Of a DNA stretch of 64,000 bases, positions 16,843 through 25,281 are shown one piece after another (the first letter of the stretch is position 1; each line of letters opens with the position of its first letter). Source of the stretch: Novosphingobium cyanobacteriorum (GTDB lineage Bacteria; Pseudomonadota; Alphaproteobacteria; Sphingomonadales; Sphingomonadaceae); assembly GCF_029436685.1 (NCBI RefSeq), contig NZ_JAROCY010000018.1, positions 1 to 64,000 of the forward strand, in the 5' to 3' direction. The translations under genes and the position numbers were made by a program. The notes under the pieces were generated by a model. That model did no database searches, was not told where the DNA came from, and saw only the letters and a list, made by a program, of their open reading frames with translations.

Positions 16843-17753
16843 GTGTTGTCCTCTCCGGGGAACATCAGTGGGGTGGTGCCGCCCAGTGGCACGGGAACGA
16901 AACCATCGCCGTGCGGCCAGTCGAGGAAACCGGCCGCCGCCATGGTCCCGCCGTCGACGTGAAGCGTCATCCCGCTGACGAAGGCAGACAGGTCCGAGGC
17001 GAGGAACAGCACGGCATCGGCCAGGGCATCGACTGGCGGGGAGGAACCGGCCGGGATGTACATGGCCATGGCCTCACCGATCGCCTCGGGCCGGACATTG
17101 GCGAACCGCGCGCCGACTTCGGGCGGCATAGCAACCTGGTTGCCCCGGCTGGGCGTGGTATCGGGCGCGATGCAGTTGACCCGGATGCCTTCCTTGCCGA
17201 GTTCCACCGCGATGGAGCGGGTGAAATTGGTGGTCGCCGCCTTGGCTCCGGCATAAACTGCAAAGGTGGCAGCGCCGCGGTGCGCCTCGATCGTGGTGAA
17301 GTTGACGATGCTGCCACCGCGCATGCCGCCTGCGCGGAGCAGGGGCACGGCGCGCTGGACGGACTGGACGACATAGCCGTAATTGCGCTGGATATCGGCG
17401 GAAATGCCCGCCCGGTCGATCTCCATGAAGGCGGTCCGGAATGTGCCACCCACTACGTTCACGACGATGTCGGCATGGCCGAAGACCGTGGTGACGCTGT
17501 CATAGAAGGCGTCGAGCGCGGCCGGATCGGTGGCATCCAGCACGTCGCCATGGACGCGACGGCCGGTTGCCGTCGCAGCCTTCACCGTGGCCTCCAGCTC
17601 GGTTCCGTCAATGTCGCACAGGGCCACGTCCACGCCCGCCCCGGCCAGCGCGAGGGTGATCGCTGCACCGATGCCGCCGCCGCCGCCGATCACCACGGCC
17701 ACCCGGCCGCCCAGCTTCGCGCGCTGATCCAGAAACCCTGCCTGCTGCATCAA
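16839..17753 (-). CDS. Short-chain dehydrogenase/reductase with atypical catalytic serine position
   Basis: A 304-residue SDR. It has GGGGGIG at 23-29 and the YxxxK pair Y167/K171, but the residue where SDRs carry the catalytic serine, 13 before the tyrosine, is threonine (T154 in NFTTIEAH). The chain is about 50 residues longer than classical SDRs, with an extra C-terminal tail (GFLDWPHGDGFVPVPLGGTTP). The gene is coupled to the GST gene by an ATGA overlap and is separated by 134 bp from the hydrolase gene upstream. It probably oxidises a hydroxylated intermediate; the Ser-to-Thr change may still allow catalysis. Confidence 0.83.
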   Translation of the reverse strand: MMQQAGFLDQRAKLGGRVAVVIGGGGGIGAAITLALAGAGVDVALCDIDGTELEATVKAATATGRRVHGDVLDATDPAALDAFYDSVTTVFGHADIVVNVVGGTFRTAFMEIDRAGISADIQRNYGYVVQSVQRAVPLLRAGGMRGGSIVNFTTIEAHRGAATFAVYAGAKAATTNFTRSIAVELGKEGIRVNCIAPDTTPSRGNQVAMPPEVGARFANVRPEAIGEAMAMYIPAGSSPPVDALADAVLFLASDLSAFVSGMTLHVDGGTMAAAGFLDWPHGDGFVPVPLGGTTPLMFPGEDNT

Positions 17754-17827
17754 TCCATCCTCTTGCGCGTCGCCCTCACCTCGGGGCTGTCGTCAGCCGA
17801 AGGTTTCTTCCCGTTCGGGCGGATATG

Positions 17828-17844
17828 CCAGATGCAAGGTCTGG
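17828..17844. promoter_or_regulatory. Inverted repeat CCAGA-N7-TCTGG
   Basis: A 17-bp inverted repeat in the 134-bp gap between the alpha/beta hydrolase and SDR genes, 75 bp upstream of the SDR start. It could be an operator for an internal promoter; only symmetry and position support this. Confidence 0.3.
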
Positions 17845-17887
17845 ACGCGCGAAACATCATCACTGCGATGGTGTCTGAACGATTGGG

Positions 17888-18775
17888 TCAATTCGCACCT
17901 TCGGCCAGGAATTCGGCAATGATCTCAGCCGTCCGGTCATGGCCGATGTGGAAGAACAGGCCGAGCGGATCGGTTTCCGGAACCTCCAGCAGCCGAGCGC
18001 CGCCGATCTGCGCGGCGAGGGCGGCGCCCTGTCGACCGATTGCGCCGTCCTCGCCAGCGCTGGTGATTTCGAGCAGCAGGACCGGCGCCTGAACCCGCGC
18101 CAGCGTTCCGGTCAGGTCAAAGGCGAAGTTGGCGCGGTAGAAATCGCGCACGGTGCGGCGGGCGGACAGGTCATCGATGATCCGCGCTTCGAGTGCCTTC
18201 AGCAGGGCGACCTTGTCCTGCGCCAGATGGAGGGCATCGTCCCACCACAGTTTGGTGAGGTTGCGCCATTGGGCGGCCCAGCCGCGCAGTGGATCGGGCC
18301 CGTCCACTTCGTCAGCGCCATTGGCGAAATAGCGTTCGACCACGGCGCCGCGCACGGTGGCGTTGCGGTGTTCCTGATCGGCGCCGATGCTGTGGCTCTT
18401 GCCCGCAACGATCAGCCCGGCGGTGCGGTCCGGCCATTTCGCGGCAAAGGCTGCGGCGACCTTGTGGCCGGAGTGCAGCCCGAACAGGGCAACACGGTCC
18501 AGCCCGAGGGCGTCCAGCACCGGCAGGAGGAAGCCGGCCACCTCCTCCATGGCAAAGCCGGCGGGAGCGGGCGAGGATGCGCCGAAGCCGGGAATGTCGG
18601 GCGCGATGGCGAGGTAACCCGCCGCCGCCAGCTGCGCCATCACCGGTTCGAACTGTGCCCCGCTGCGTGGCGCACCGCCCAGCAGGATGACGGCGGGGCC
18701 ATGTCCAGCGTGGCGATAATGGACCTGCCCGGCGTCCCAGTCCGCATAGCCGCCCCGGATCGCCGCCTGAGCCAT
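17888..18775 (-). CDS. Alpha/beta hydrolase
   Basis: A 295-residue alpha/beta-hydrolase fold protein with an LLGGAPRSG oxyanion segment, the APDIPGFGASS strand-turn and a C-terminal catalytic-histidine candidate in FFHIGHD. The nucleophile elbow reads G99-L-H101-S102-G103 instead of G-x-S-x-G, so the nucleophile is S102 in a shifted elbow or activity is altered. The ATG at 18775 is 1 bp after the upstream stop, giving tight coupling; longer starts lie inside the upstream gene. Family members split C-C bonds of ring-cleavage products, esters or epoxides. Which applies is unknown. Confidence 0.83.
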   Translation of the reverse strand: MAQAAIRGGYADWDAGQVHYRHAGHGPAVILLGGAPRSGAQFEPVMAQLAAAGYLAIAPDIPGFGASSPAPAGFAMEEVAGFLLPVLDALGLDRVALFGLHSGHKVAAAFAAKWPDRTAGLIVAGKSHSIGADQEHRNATVRGAVVERYFANGADEVDGPDPLRGWAAQWRNLTKLWWDDALHLAQDKVALLKALEARIIDDLSARRTVRDFYRANFAFDLTGTLARVQAPVLLLEITSAGEDGAIGRQGAALAAQIGGARLLEVPETDPLGLFFHIGHDRTAEIIAEFLAEGAN

Positions 18776-18776
18776 G

Positions 18777-19664
18777 TCAGTTGGCAGGCGGCGTGGCGTA
18801 GCGCGCTTCGAGCGCGTCGAAGTGGTCCTTGTTGACCACCACCTGCCGTTCGGCAAAGTCGGCCAGCTGGCCTTCCACGCCGCTGAGCGAGCCGACCTTG
18901 AGCAGGTGGCCGAGCACGTTGCCCATCGAGCGGATCGAGGCCTGCAGCGCGGCATTGGCATAGAGCACGCCGCTGAACTGCCATTCCTTGATCTGTTCCA
19001 TCGAGGGCATCGGCGTCTTGCCGCCGTGGACGATGTTGAGGATCTTCAGGCCGGGGGTTTCCCTGGCCACGCGTTCGATCTCTTCCAGCGACTGCGGCGC
19101 TTCGACGAAGGTCGCCTGGGCGCCAGCCTCGTGGTACATGTGAACGCGCTCGATCGCGGCATCGATGCCGAGCATGGAGCGGCAGTCGGTCCGCGCGACG
19201 ATGACGAAGTTCTCGTCCCGGCGGGCATCGACGGCGGCCTTGACCTTGTCCACCATCTCGCGTGCGTCGATCACGGCCTTGCCGTTGAAGTGGCCGCACT
19301 TCTTGGGGAACAGCTGGTCCTCGATCTGGATCGCGTTGGCACCGGCGCGTTCATAGAGCTGGACCGTGCGATACATGTTGACCGCGTTGCCGAAGCCGGT
19401 GTCGCCATCGGCGAAGATCGGCAGGTCGGGGCAGACCTCGCGCATCGAGGTGATGTTGGCGGTGACTTCCGACAAGGAGACAAGGCCGATGTCAGGCACG
19501 CCGTGGAGCGTGTTGGCAAGGCCGGCGCCGGTGATGTACAGTGCCTCGAACCCGGTGGCGGCGATGACCCGCGCGGCAAGGGCACAGCCAGCCCCCGGCA
19601 GCAGCAACCCGCGCCGTTCCTCAAGCAGGCTGAGAAATTTGCGGCTGAGTTCGCGGTCGGTCAT
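18777..19664 (-). CDS. Isocitrate lyase/PEP mutase superfamily protein
   Basis: A 295-residue TIM-barrel lyase. It has the metal site DGDTGFG (86-92), IEDQ (114-117) and the catalytic loop KKCGH (121-125), the signature of isocitrate and 2-methylisocitrate lyases and of several PEP-mutase-fold lyases. The family cleaves C-C or P-C bonds next to an alpha-hydroxy- or oxo-acid. It is close in length to methylisocitrate lyase but could be a dimethylmalate lyase or oxaloacetate decarboxylase relative. The ATG at 19664 has a GGAG site; it is the first gene of the minus-strand operon and divergent from the CoA ligase gene. Confidence 0.83.
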   Translation of the reverse strand: MTDRELSRKFLSLLEERRGLLLPGAGCALAARVIAATGFEALYITGAGLANTLHGVPDIGLVSLSEVTANITSMREVCPDLPIFADGDTGFGNAVNMYRTVQLYERAGANAIQIEDQLFPKKCGHFNGKAVIDAREMVDKVKAAVDARRDENFVIVARTDCRSMLGIDAAIERVHMYHEAGAQATFVEAPQSLEEIERVARETPGLKILNIVHGGKTPMPSMEQIKEWQFSGVLYANAALQASIRSMGNVLGHLLKVGSLSGVEGQLADFAERQVVVNKDHFDALEARYATPPAN

Positions 19665-19907
19665 CTTCGTTCTCCGGTCGGGTGGCGGCTGAAGCACGCC
19701 TATAGGAGTAGAACGCGGCAACGGCAGCGGCAATCGCAGGGCGGGCAACGGCCATCGCGAATCCGATGGCAGCAAGCGCGCGAATGGCGATCATCGCCCT
19801 TTTGATCATCCTGAGGCATGAGTTGACAGCGGCTCTGCCCGGCGGCGAGACCCGGGGCCTTCTTCGGGCGAGACCGCAGTGCCGCCGATCATCCTTATGG
19901 GACAAGC

Positions 19908-21476
19908 ATGACAGACCAGTCGATTTACCGTCGGTTCCAGCAGTCGGCCCGAACCCATGCCGACCGCATCGCCATCCGTTCCGCGCTGGGTGACCTGACC
20001 TATGCCGGGCTGGAGCAGTCCAGCCGCGAGCTGGGCCGGGCGCTGATGGCGCTGGGAATCAAGCGGGGGGACCGCATCGCGATCTGGGGCGTGAACAGCC
20101 AGCCATGGGCAGAGGCCGGGCTGGGCATTCAGGGCGCCGGGGCGACGCTGGTGCCAATCGGCACCCGCCTGCGTGGGCGCGAGGCGGAAGGCATCCTCAA
20201 CGATGCCGCCGCCCGGATCGTGTTCTGCGACGAGAAGTTCGGCGACTTCAGCTATGTCGAGGCGCTGCTGGAGCGGGACATCCCGTCGCTTGAAACCATC
20301 GTGGTGCTGGACGGCAGCGGCGGAGATAGCGGCAAGGTCATCAGCCTGGCCGCCCTGCGCGCCCGGTCGGCCGAAGTGGAAGAAGCCGCGCTGGACCGCC
20401 GGATCGCTGAGGCGACCGGCGACGATATCGTCGACATCATCTTCACCTCCGGCACCACCGGCAAGCCCAAGGGCGTGCCGATGACCAGCGAGCAGAGCCT
20501 GATCGCCTGCGAGGCGCAGCGCAACGAACTGACCCGGTTCACACCCGATGACGTCTTCGCGATCACCTATCCCTTTGCCCACAACGCGGGCTATCGCGCC
20601 GGGTGGCAAGTGGCGGTGCTTTATGGCGTGCGCATCCTGCCGGTCAGCACCTTCCACCCCGGTGACCTGCTGCGGATGATCGAGCGCGAGGGCGTGACTT
20701 TCCTGCCAACCGCGCCGCCGGTCGCCCAGGGGATCATCGACCATCCGGACCGGCCCAACGTCAACCTCAACAGCGTGCGCATCGTCGCTACCGGCGGAAC
20801 CACGATACCCGTGCGCCAGGTGGAGGAACTGCGCGATGCCTTCGGTCCCGGGACTCAGGTCCAGACCGGCTATGGCCTGACCGAAACCGCCGGTTCGGTC
20901 ACCTCGACCATGCCGGAGGACGGCCCTGCCGTGGTCGCCAAGACCGTGGGCCGCGCCTTGTCGATGCTTGAGGTCAAGATCGTCGGCCCCGATCACAAGG
21001 AGCTGCCTGTGGGCGAGGTGGGCGAGATCGTGGTCAAGGGTCCGCAGGTGCTGAAGGGCTATTACAACAACCCCGAGGCGACCGCCGCTGCCTTTACCAA
21101 GGACGGCTTCTTCCTCACCGGCGATGCGGGCTGGGTGGACGAGCACGGCAACTATTCGATCACCGACCGGATCAAGGACATGTACCTTGTCGGCGGGTTC
21201 AACTGCTATCCGGCGGAGATCGAGGGCATGATGCAGGGCATCCCCGGCGTCGCGCGGGTGGCGGTGATCGGGGTGGACGACCAGCGGCTGGGCCAGGTGG
21301 GCCGGGCTTTCATCGTCAAGTCGCCGGGGGCCGAATTGACCGAAGAGGACGTCATCGCCTGGTGCCGCAAGGAAATGGCGAACTACAAGGTGCCGCGCTC
21401 GGTGCGGTTCCTCGATGCCCTGCCGCTCAACGCGACGGGCAAGGTGGCCAAGGTCGAACTCCGGGCGATGGACTGA
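19908..21476 (+). CDS. Acyl-CoA synthetase (AMP-forming; FadD3-like)
   Basis: A 522-residue ANL-superfamily ligase that activates a carboxylic acid to its CoA thioester via an acyl-adenylate. The P-loop FTSGTTGKPKG (179-189), the YGLTET motif (322-327), the TGD and DRIKDM motifs and the C-terminal catalytic K512 (NATGK) are all intact. Overall sequence style resembles FadD3-type ligases that activate steroid-ring remnants, but that is recognition by eye. It heads the plus-strand operon with a crotonase (6-bp gap), SDR, racemase-like protein, P450 and molybdoenzyme. The 243-bp divergent gap upstream likely contains both promoters. Confidence 0.9.
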   Translation: MTDQSIYRRFQQSARTHADRIAIRSALGDLTYAGLEQSSRELGRALMALGIKRGDRIAIWGVNSQPWAEAGLGIQGAGATLVPIGTRLRGREAEGILNDAAARIVFCDEKFGDFSYVEALLERDIPSLETIVVLDGSGGDSGKVISLAALRARSAEVEEAALDRRIAEATGDDIVDIIFTSGTTGKPKGVPMTSEQSLIACEAQRNELTRFTPDDVFAITYPFAHNAGYRAGWQVAVLYGVRILPVSTFHPGDLLRMIEREGVTFLPTAPPVAQGIIDHPDRPNVNLNSVRIVATGGTTIPVRQVEELRDAFGPGTQVQTGYGLTETAGSVTSTMPEDGPAVVAKTVGRALSMLEVKIVGPDHKELPVGEVGEIVVKGPQVLKGYYNNPEATAAAFTKDGFFLTGDAGWVDEHGNYSITDRIKDMYLVGGFNCYPAEIEGMMQGIPGVARVAVIGVDDQRLGQVGRAFIVKSPGAELTEEDVIAWCRKEMANYKVPRSVRFLDALPLNATGKVAKVELRAMD

Positions 21477-21482
21477 GCACTC

Positions 21483-22259
21483 ATGGCTGACCCTTTGGTT
21501 CTGGTCGAACAGCAGGACGGCATCGCCACGGTTACGCTGAGCGATCCGCCCAAGCGCAACGCCTTTTCCAAGCGGATGCGCGAGGAACTGGTCGAGGTGT
21601 TCACCACGTTGAACGCAGATCCGGAATGCCGCGCCATCGTGCTGACCGGGGCAGGCGGCACCTTCTGTTCGGGCGGCGACATATCCGAGATGGAGCAGCG
21701 CACCCAGATGGTCGCCCGGGCGCGGCTGGTGGTGGTGACGGACCTTGCGCGATTGCTGCTGACCGGGGCCAAGCCGATCGTCGCCGCGATCGAGGGTGCG
21801 GCGATGGGCGCGGGGCTGACCATGGCGGCTGCCTGCGACTATGTGGTGACGGCGAGCGACGCGCGGCTGTGCTTTGCCTTTGCCCGGGTTGGCCTGTTGC
21901 CCGATACCTGTGCCTACTGGATCGTGCCCCGGCGGGTAGGGCTGGCCAAGGCGCAGGAACTGTTCGCACTCGCCCGGACCTTCGATGCTGCCGAGGCCCA
22001 TCGCATCCAGCTGGTCAACGAGGTGGTCGAACCGGGCACCGCGCTGGAGCGCGCACGCGCGGTGGCGCGGGAATATGCCGCGATGCCGCCGGTGACCACC
22101 GCCATCCTGCGCGGGGTTTTTGCCCAGGGGTTCACCTCGCTTGAGGCAGCGGCGCAGTTCGAACTGGTCGGTCAGCCGCTGATGCAGAAGACTGCCGACC
22201 ACGCCGAGGCGGTCGCCGCGTTTCGGGCCAAGCGCAAGCCGGAGTTCAAGGGCGACTGA
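21483..22259 (+). CDS. Enoyl-CoA hydratase/isomerase (crotonase) family protein
   Basis: A 258-residue crotonase-fold protein. Oxyanion-hole motifs FCSGGDI and AAMGAGLTMA are clear, and the C terminus ends KRKPEFKGD. At the position of the second catalytic glutamate it reads FARVGLLPDTCAYWIVPRRVG, similar to hydratases/isomerases with an Asp in the P-D-x pair. It starts 6 bp after the ligase stop, so it should act on the CoA ester that enzyme makes or a desaturated derivative. Confidence 0.88.
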   Translation: MADPLVLVEQQDGIATVTLSDPPKRNAFSKRMREELVEVFTTLNADPECRAIVLTGAGGTFCSGGDISEMEQRTQMVARARLVVVTDLARLLLTGAKPIVAAIEGAAMGAGLTMAAACDYVVTASDARLCFAFARVGLLPDTCAYWIVPRRVGLAKAQELFALARTFDAAEAHRIQLVNEVVEPGTALERARAVAREYAAMPPVTTAILRGVFAQGFTSLEAAAQFELVGQPLMQKTADHAEAVAAFRAKRKPEFKGD

Positions 22260-22289
22260 CGCAGATGCTTGATCGGGGAGCGTGATCGT

Positions 22290-22388
22290 ATGCCCGATCA
22301 CATCGCTGCCGCATCGCTTGCCCGTTCCGCCCGCCCCTTGGCGCTGTTACGTGCTTGGCGCGAAGACCAGTGGGAGCAGGACGAGTGA
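22290..22388 (+). CDS. Possible 32-residue small protein coupled to the downstream SDR
   Basis: An ATG at 22290 preceded by GGGGAG opens a 32-codon frame (MPDHIAAASLARSARPLALL...DQWEQDE) that stops with TGA at 22386-22388. The stop overlaps the GTG start of the next SDR gene as GTGA. The good ribosome site, the amphipathic, arginine-rich helix-like sequence and the exact stop/start overlap argue for translation, either as a real small protein or a leader that couples translation of the SDR. No family recognised. Confidence 0.42.
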   Translation: MPDHIAAASLARSARPLALLRAWREDQWEQDE

Positions 22389-23149
22389 ACCGTATCGACC
22401 TTGAGGGCCGGGTGGCCCTGGTGACCGGCGGGGCAAGCGGGCTGGGCCTGGCCACGGCCCGGCGCTTTGCCGCATCGGGCGCGCGGGTGACGATCTGGGA
22501 CCGCGATGCAGCGCGCGTTGCCGAAGTGGTGGCCGAGCTGGCAGGCGATGGTGCCGTCAGCGGTGCCGTGGTGGATATCGGCGATCCGGCGGCAGTGGCC
22601 GAAGGCATGGCTGCGATTCACGCGGCCGAGGGGCGAATCGACCTGATCGTCAACAGCGCCGGGATTTCCGGCCTGTCCTGCCCCAGCGACGAGGCACCGT
22701 TCGAGCTGTGGGACCAGCAGCTGCGGGTCAACCTGTCTGGCGCGTTCTATATCTGTCGCGCGGCGATCCCCTATATGAAGGCCAATTCGTTTGGCCGGAT
22801 CGTGCTGGTTTCCTCGGCCGCGGGCAAGGACGGCAACCCGCAGCAGGCGGCCTATTCCGCGGCCAAGGCGGGCGTGATCGGGTTGACCAAGTCGTTGGGC
22901 AAGGAGCTGGGTCCGTTCGGCATCATGGTCAACTGCATAGCGCCGACGATCTTCGAGACGCCGATGCACGAGGTATCCAAGGCGCGGCTTGGACCGGGGC
23001 TGATGGATGCGATCAAGGCCAAGATCCCGCTTGGCCGGGCCGGGCACCCGGACGAGTTTGCAGCCATGGCGGCCTGGCTGTGTTCGGATGAATGTTCCTA
23101 TACCACCGGCTTCGTCTTTGACCTGACCGGGGGCCGGTCGACCTACTGA
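22385..23149 (+). CDS. Short-chain dehydrogenase/reductase
   Basis: About 254 residues. GGASGLG at 15-21, the catalytic S-Y-K set in VLVSSAAGKDG...AYSAAKAG, and a C-terminal DLTGGRSTY in place of the usual VDGG are visible. The GTG at 22385 is preferred to a TTG at 22355 because it gives the standard short N terminus (NRIDLEGRVALVTGG) and overlaps the stop of a small upstream frame. Likely the 3-hydroxyacyl-CoA or ring-alcohol dehydrogenase of this operon. Confidence 0.87.
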   Translation: MNRIDLEGRVALVTGGASGLGLATARRFAASGARVTIWDRDAARVAEVVAELAGDGAVSGAVVDIGDPAAVAEGMAAIHAAEGRIDLIVNSAGISGLSCPSDEAPFELWDQQLRVNLSGAFYICRAAIPYMKANSFGRIVLVSSAAGKDGNPQQAAYSAAKAGVIGLTKSLGKELGPFGIMVNCIAPTIFETPMHEVSKARLGPGLMDAIKAKIPLGRAGHPDEFAAMAAWLCSDECSYTTGFVFDLTGGRSTY

Positions 23150-23162
23150 GAGGCACGTTCCC

Positions 23163-23957
23163 ATGCGCATCTGGCATCAGTCCATGGCCTCGCTGGAATC
23201 GCTCGGCGCCTATGGCGCGGCGCTGGAACAGCGGCTGCCCGGCCTCGTCTCGCCTGGGACCGAAGTGGTGATCCATGGCGTTCCGGCAGAAAGCTATGCC
23301 GGCCAGCCGCCAGCCGCCGTCCTGCGCTATCCCTATGCCAAGTACCTGATCCACAATCAGGCCCTGAGCTTCGTCGCCCAGGCCGAGCGCGAGGGGTTCG
23401 ATGCGGTGGCCTTTGCCACCTTTGCCGAGCCGCTGTTGCAGCAATGCCGCTCGATCGTGGACATCCCGGTCACGTCGATGGTGGAATCGTCGCTGCTGGT
23501 CGGCTGTTCGCTCGCCCGCAAGATCGCTCTCATCACGCTCGCCCCGGAAAACCGCGTCCGACTGACGGAACAGGTCGAGCGGCACGGGCTGGGTGACCGC
23601 ATCGCCGGGATCTATCCGCTTGATCCGCCGGTGACCGAATTTGTCCTCGCCGCCGCCTTCAATGAACCGCAGGGCGTGGTCGATGCCTTCAGCCAGACCG
23701 CGCGGCGGGCCATTGCCGATGGTGCGGACCTGATCATTCCGGCCGAGGGCGTCTTCACCGAAGTGCTGGCGGCGCAAAAGATCGACCGGCTGGACGGCGC
23801 GGCGGTGATGGACTGCGTGGCCGTGGTCCTCGCCTATACCGAGATGATGGTCACCCTGCGCCAGCGCTGCGGCCTTGGCGTGGGCCGTCGCTGGGACCAT
23901 GCCCGGCCACCGGCGGACCTGATGGACCGGCTGAGCGGCTTTTTCGGCCCGCTTTAG
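23163..23957 (+). CDS. Aspartate/glutamate racemase-superfamily protein lacking the usual catalytic cysteines
   Basis: A 264-residue protein with the two-domain pattern of the Asp/Glu/hydantoin racemase superfamily: AVAFATFAEP (81-90) corresponds to the family's IGCFGDP-like loop and DLIIPAEGVF (189-198) to the second LGCAG-like loop. The cysteines that normally act as the acid/base pair are replaced by T86 and E195. Racemisation by the two-thiol mechanism is therefore unlikely; a decarboxylase, isomerase or binding role is possible. It lies 13 bp after the SDR in the operon between that gene and a P450. Confidence 0.7.
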   Translation: MRIWHQSMASLESLGAYGAALEQRLPGLVSPGTEVVIHGVPAESYAGQPPAAVLRYPYAKYLIHNQALSFVAQAEREGFDAVAFATFAEPLLQQCRSIVDIPVTSMVESSLLVGCSLARKIALITLAPENRVRLTEQVERHGLGDRIAGIYPLDPPVTEFVLAAAFNEPQGVVDAFSQTARRAIADGADLIIPAEGVFTEVLAAQKIDRLDGAAVMDCVAVVLAYTEMMVTLRQRCGLGVGRRWDHARPPADLMDRLSGFFGPL

Positions 23958-24043
23958 GCCATCGCCGATACGATGATTGGGTGCCCGGCCTCGCCACTCG
24001 CGGGGCAGTGATCGCACTGTCTGTGCGGGAACAGGAGGCCGCC

Positions 24044-25279
24044 ATGAGCCCGCAGGACCAGCCATACCAGTTTGATCCCACTTCGCCCGAGGTGATGCAG
24101 GATCCCGGCGCGACGTACGGCGAACTCGCCCGCCGCGCCCCGTTCCATGCGCTGGAAACCGCGCAGCACCGGTTCTGGATCACCAGCGATTATGCCGAGA
24201 TCCGCGATGCCGTGCTGTCGGACAATCCGGACTGGTCGTTCAAATGGGGCAATGCGGCCAAGGACACCGCGCACGATACCGGCATCGTCACCGATCCGCC
24301 GTTTCACAACGCATTCCGCAACGTTCTGCTGCCCGGCCTGACCCCGGCGGCGATGCAGCGGCTGAAGCCCGAGGTCACGCGCATCGCCGCCGCCCTGTGC
24401 GACAGCATGGCCGAGCTGGCCGGGGGCGATTTCCAGGACCTGTTTGCCCTGCCGCTGCCGGCAAAGGTGATGTGCCTGATGCTGGGCCTGCCGGAGGACG
24501 AATACCGCACCTACAAGCTCTGGGCCGACGAGATCCAGGAACTGATGTTCCACGATGCCGAACGCGGTTCGCACAAGGCGATCTTCGCCAGGATCTATGC
24601 CCATTGCATCGAGATGATCGAGGCGCGGCGGTCGATGCTGCGCGAAGCCGGGATCGACCAGCCCGACCCGAGCCTGCTGGGCAGCGTGGTGCCCGATGAC
24701 TTCATGTCGCGGGCGGTGGTCTCGACCGTGGAGGGCAGGCCGTTGACCGACATGGAGATCGTCAACATCTGCGTGACCTTCCTGACCGGAGGGCAGGAGA
24801 CGACGACCAACCTGCTCGGCAACATGATCTGGCGCCTTTTGGAACGGCGCGAGTTGTGGGAGCAGGTGCGGGCCGACCGTTCACTGGTGACCATCGCGAT
24901 CGAGGAAAGCCTGCGGTTCGACCCGCCCGTGCTGGCCCATTTTCGCACCAGCCTGCACCCGGTGGAGATGCACGGCCATGCCCTGCCCGATCATGCCAAG
25001 CTGATGTTCTCGATCGCCGGGGCCAACCGCGATGCGGCGCGCTTTCCCGATCCCGACCGCTTCCGCCTTGACCGCAAGCGATCGGAAGTGGGGCGGCACC
25101 TGTCATTCGGGCACGGCATCCATTTCTGCATGGGCGCGCCGGTCGCCCGGCTCGAGGCGCAGGTTGCGCTCAACATGCTGCTCGACCGCTTTCCCGCGCT
25201 GCGCCTGGCCGGGGAAGGGGAGCGGATCGCGACCTGGATGTACTGGGGCCGCAAGTCGCTGCCGCTGCGCTGGGATTGA
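24044..25279 (+). CDS. Cytochrome P450
   Basis: A 411-residue soluble bacterial P450. The I-helix motif FLTGGQETTTN, ESLR (ExxR) and the heme loop FGHGIHFCMG with C362 as thiolate ligand are complete. The ATG at 24044 follows GGAGG. Its N terminus has no membrane anchor, so it should be a class I enzyme needing a ferredoxin and reductase; neither is encoded in the window. In this operon it would hydroxylate the substrate before or between CoA-dependent steps. No CYP family is assigned. Confidence 0.92.
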   Translation: MSPQDQPYQFDPTSPEVMQDPGATYGELARRAPFHALETAQHRFWITSDYAEIRDAVLSDNPDWSFKWGNAAKDTAHDTGIVTDPPFHNAFRNVLLPGLTPAAMQRLKPEVTRIAAALCDSMAELAGGDFQDLFALPLPAKVMCLMLGLPEDEYRTYKLWADEIQELMFHDAERGSHKAIFARIYAHCIEMIEARRSMLREAGIDQPDPSLLGSVVPDDFMSRAVVSTVEGRPLTDMEIVNICVTFLTGGQETTTNLLGNMIWRLLERRELWEQVRADRSLVTIAIEESLRFDPPVLAHFRTSLHPVEMHGHALPDHAKLMFSIAGANRDAARFPDPDRFRLDRKRSEVGRHLSFGHGIHFCMGAPVARLEAQVALNMLLDRFPALRLAGEGERIATWMYWGRKSLPLRWD

Positions 25280-25281
25280 CC

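Noticed and set aside
19806..22301. Very long open frame (831 codons) on the minus strand
   Set aside because: It is antisense to the CoA ligase and crotonase genes, both of which have complete family motifs. The antisense product is low-complexity, His/Arg/Gly-rich and matches no family: a typical high-GC shadow frame.
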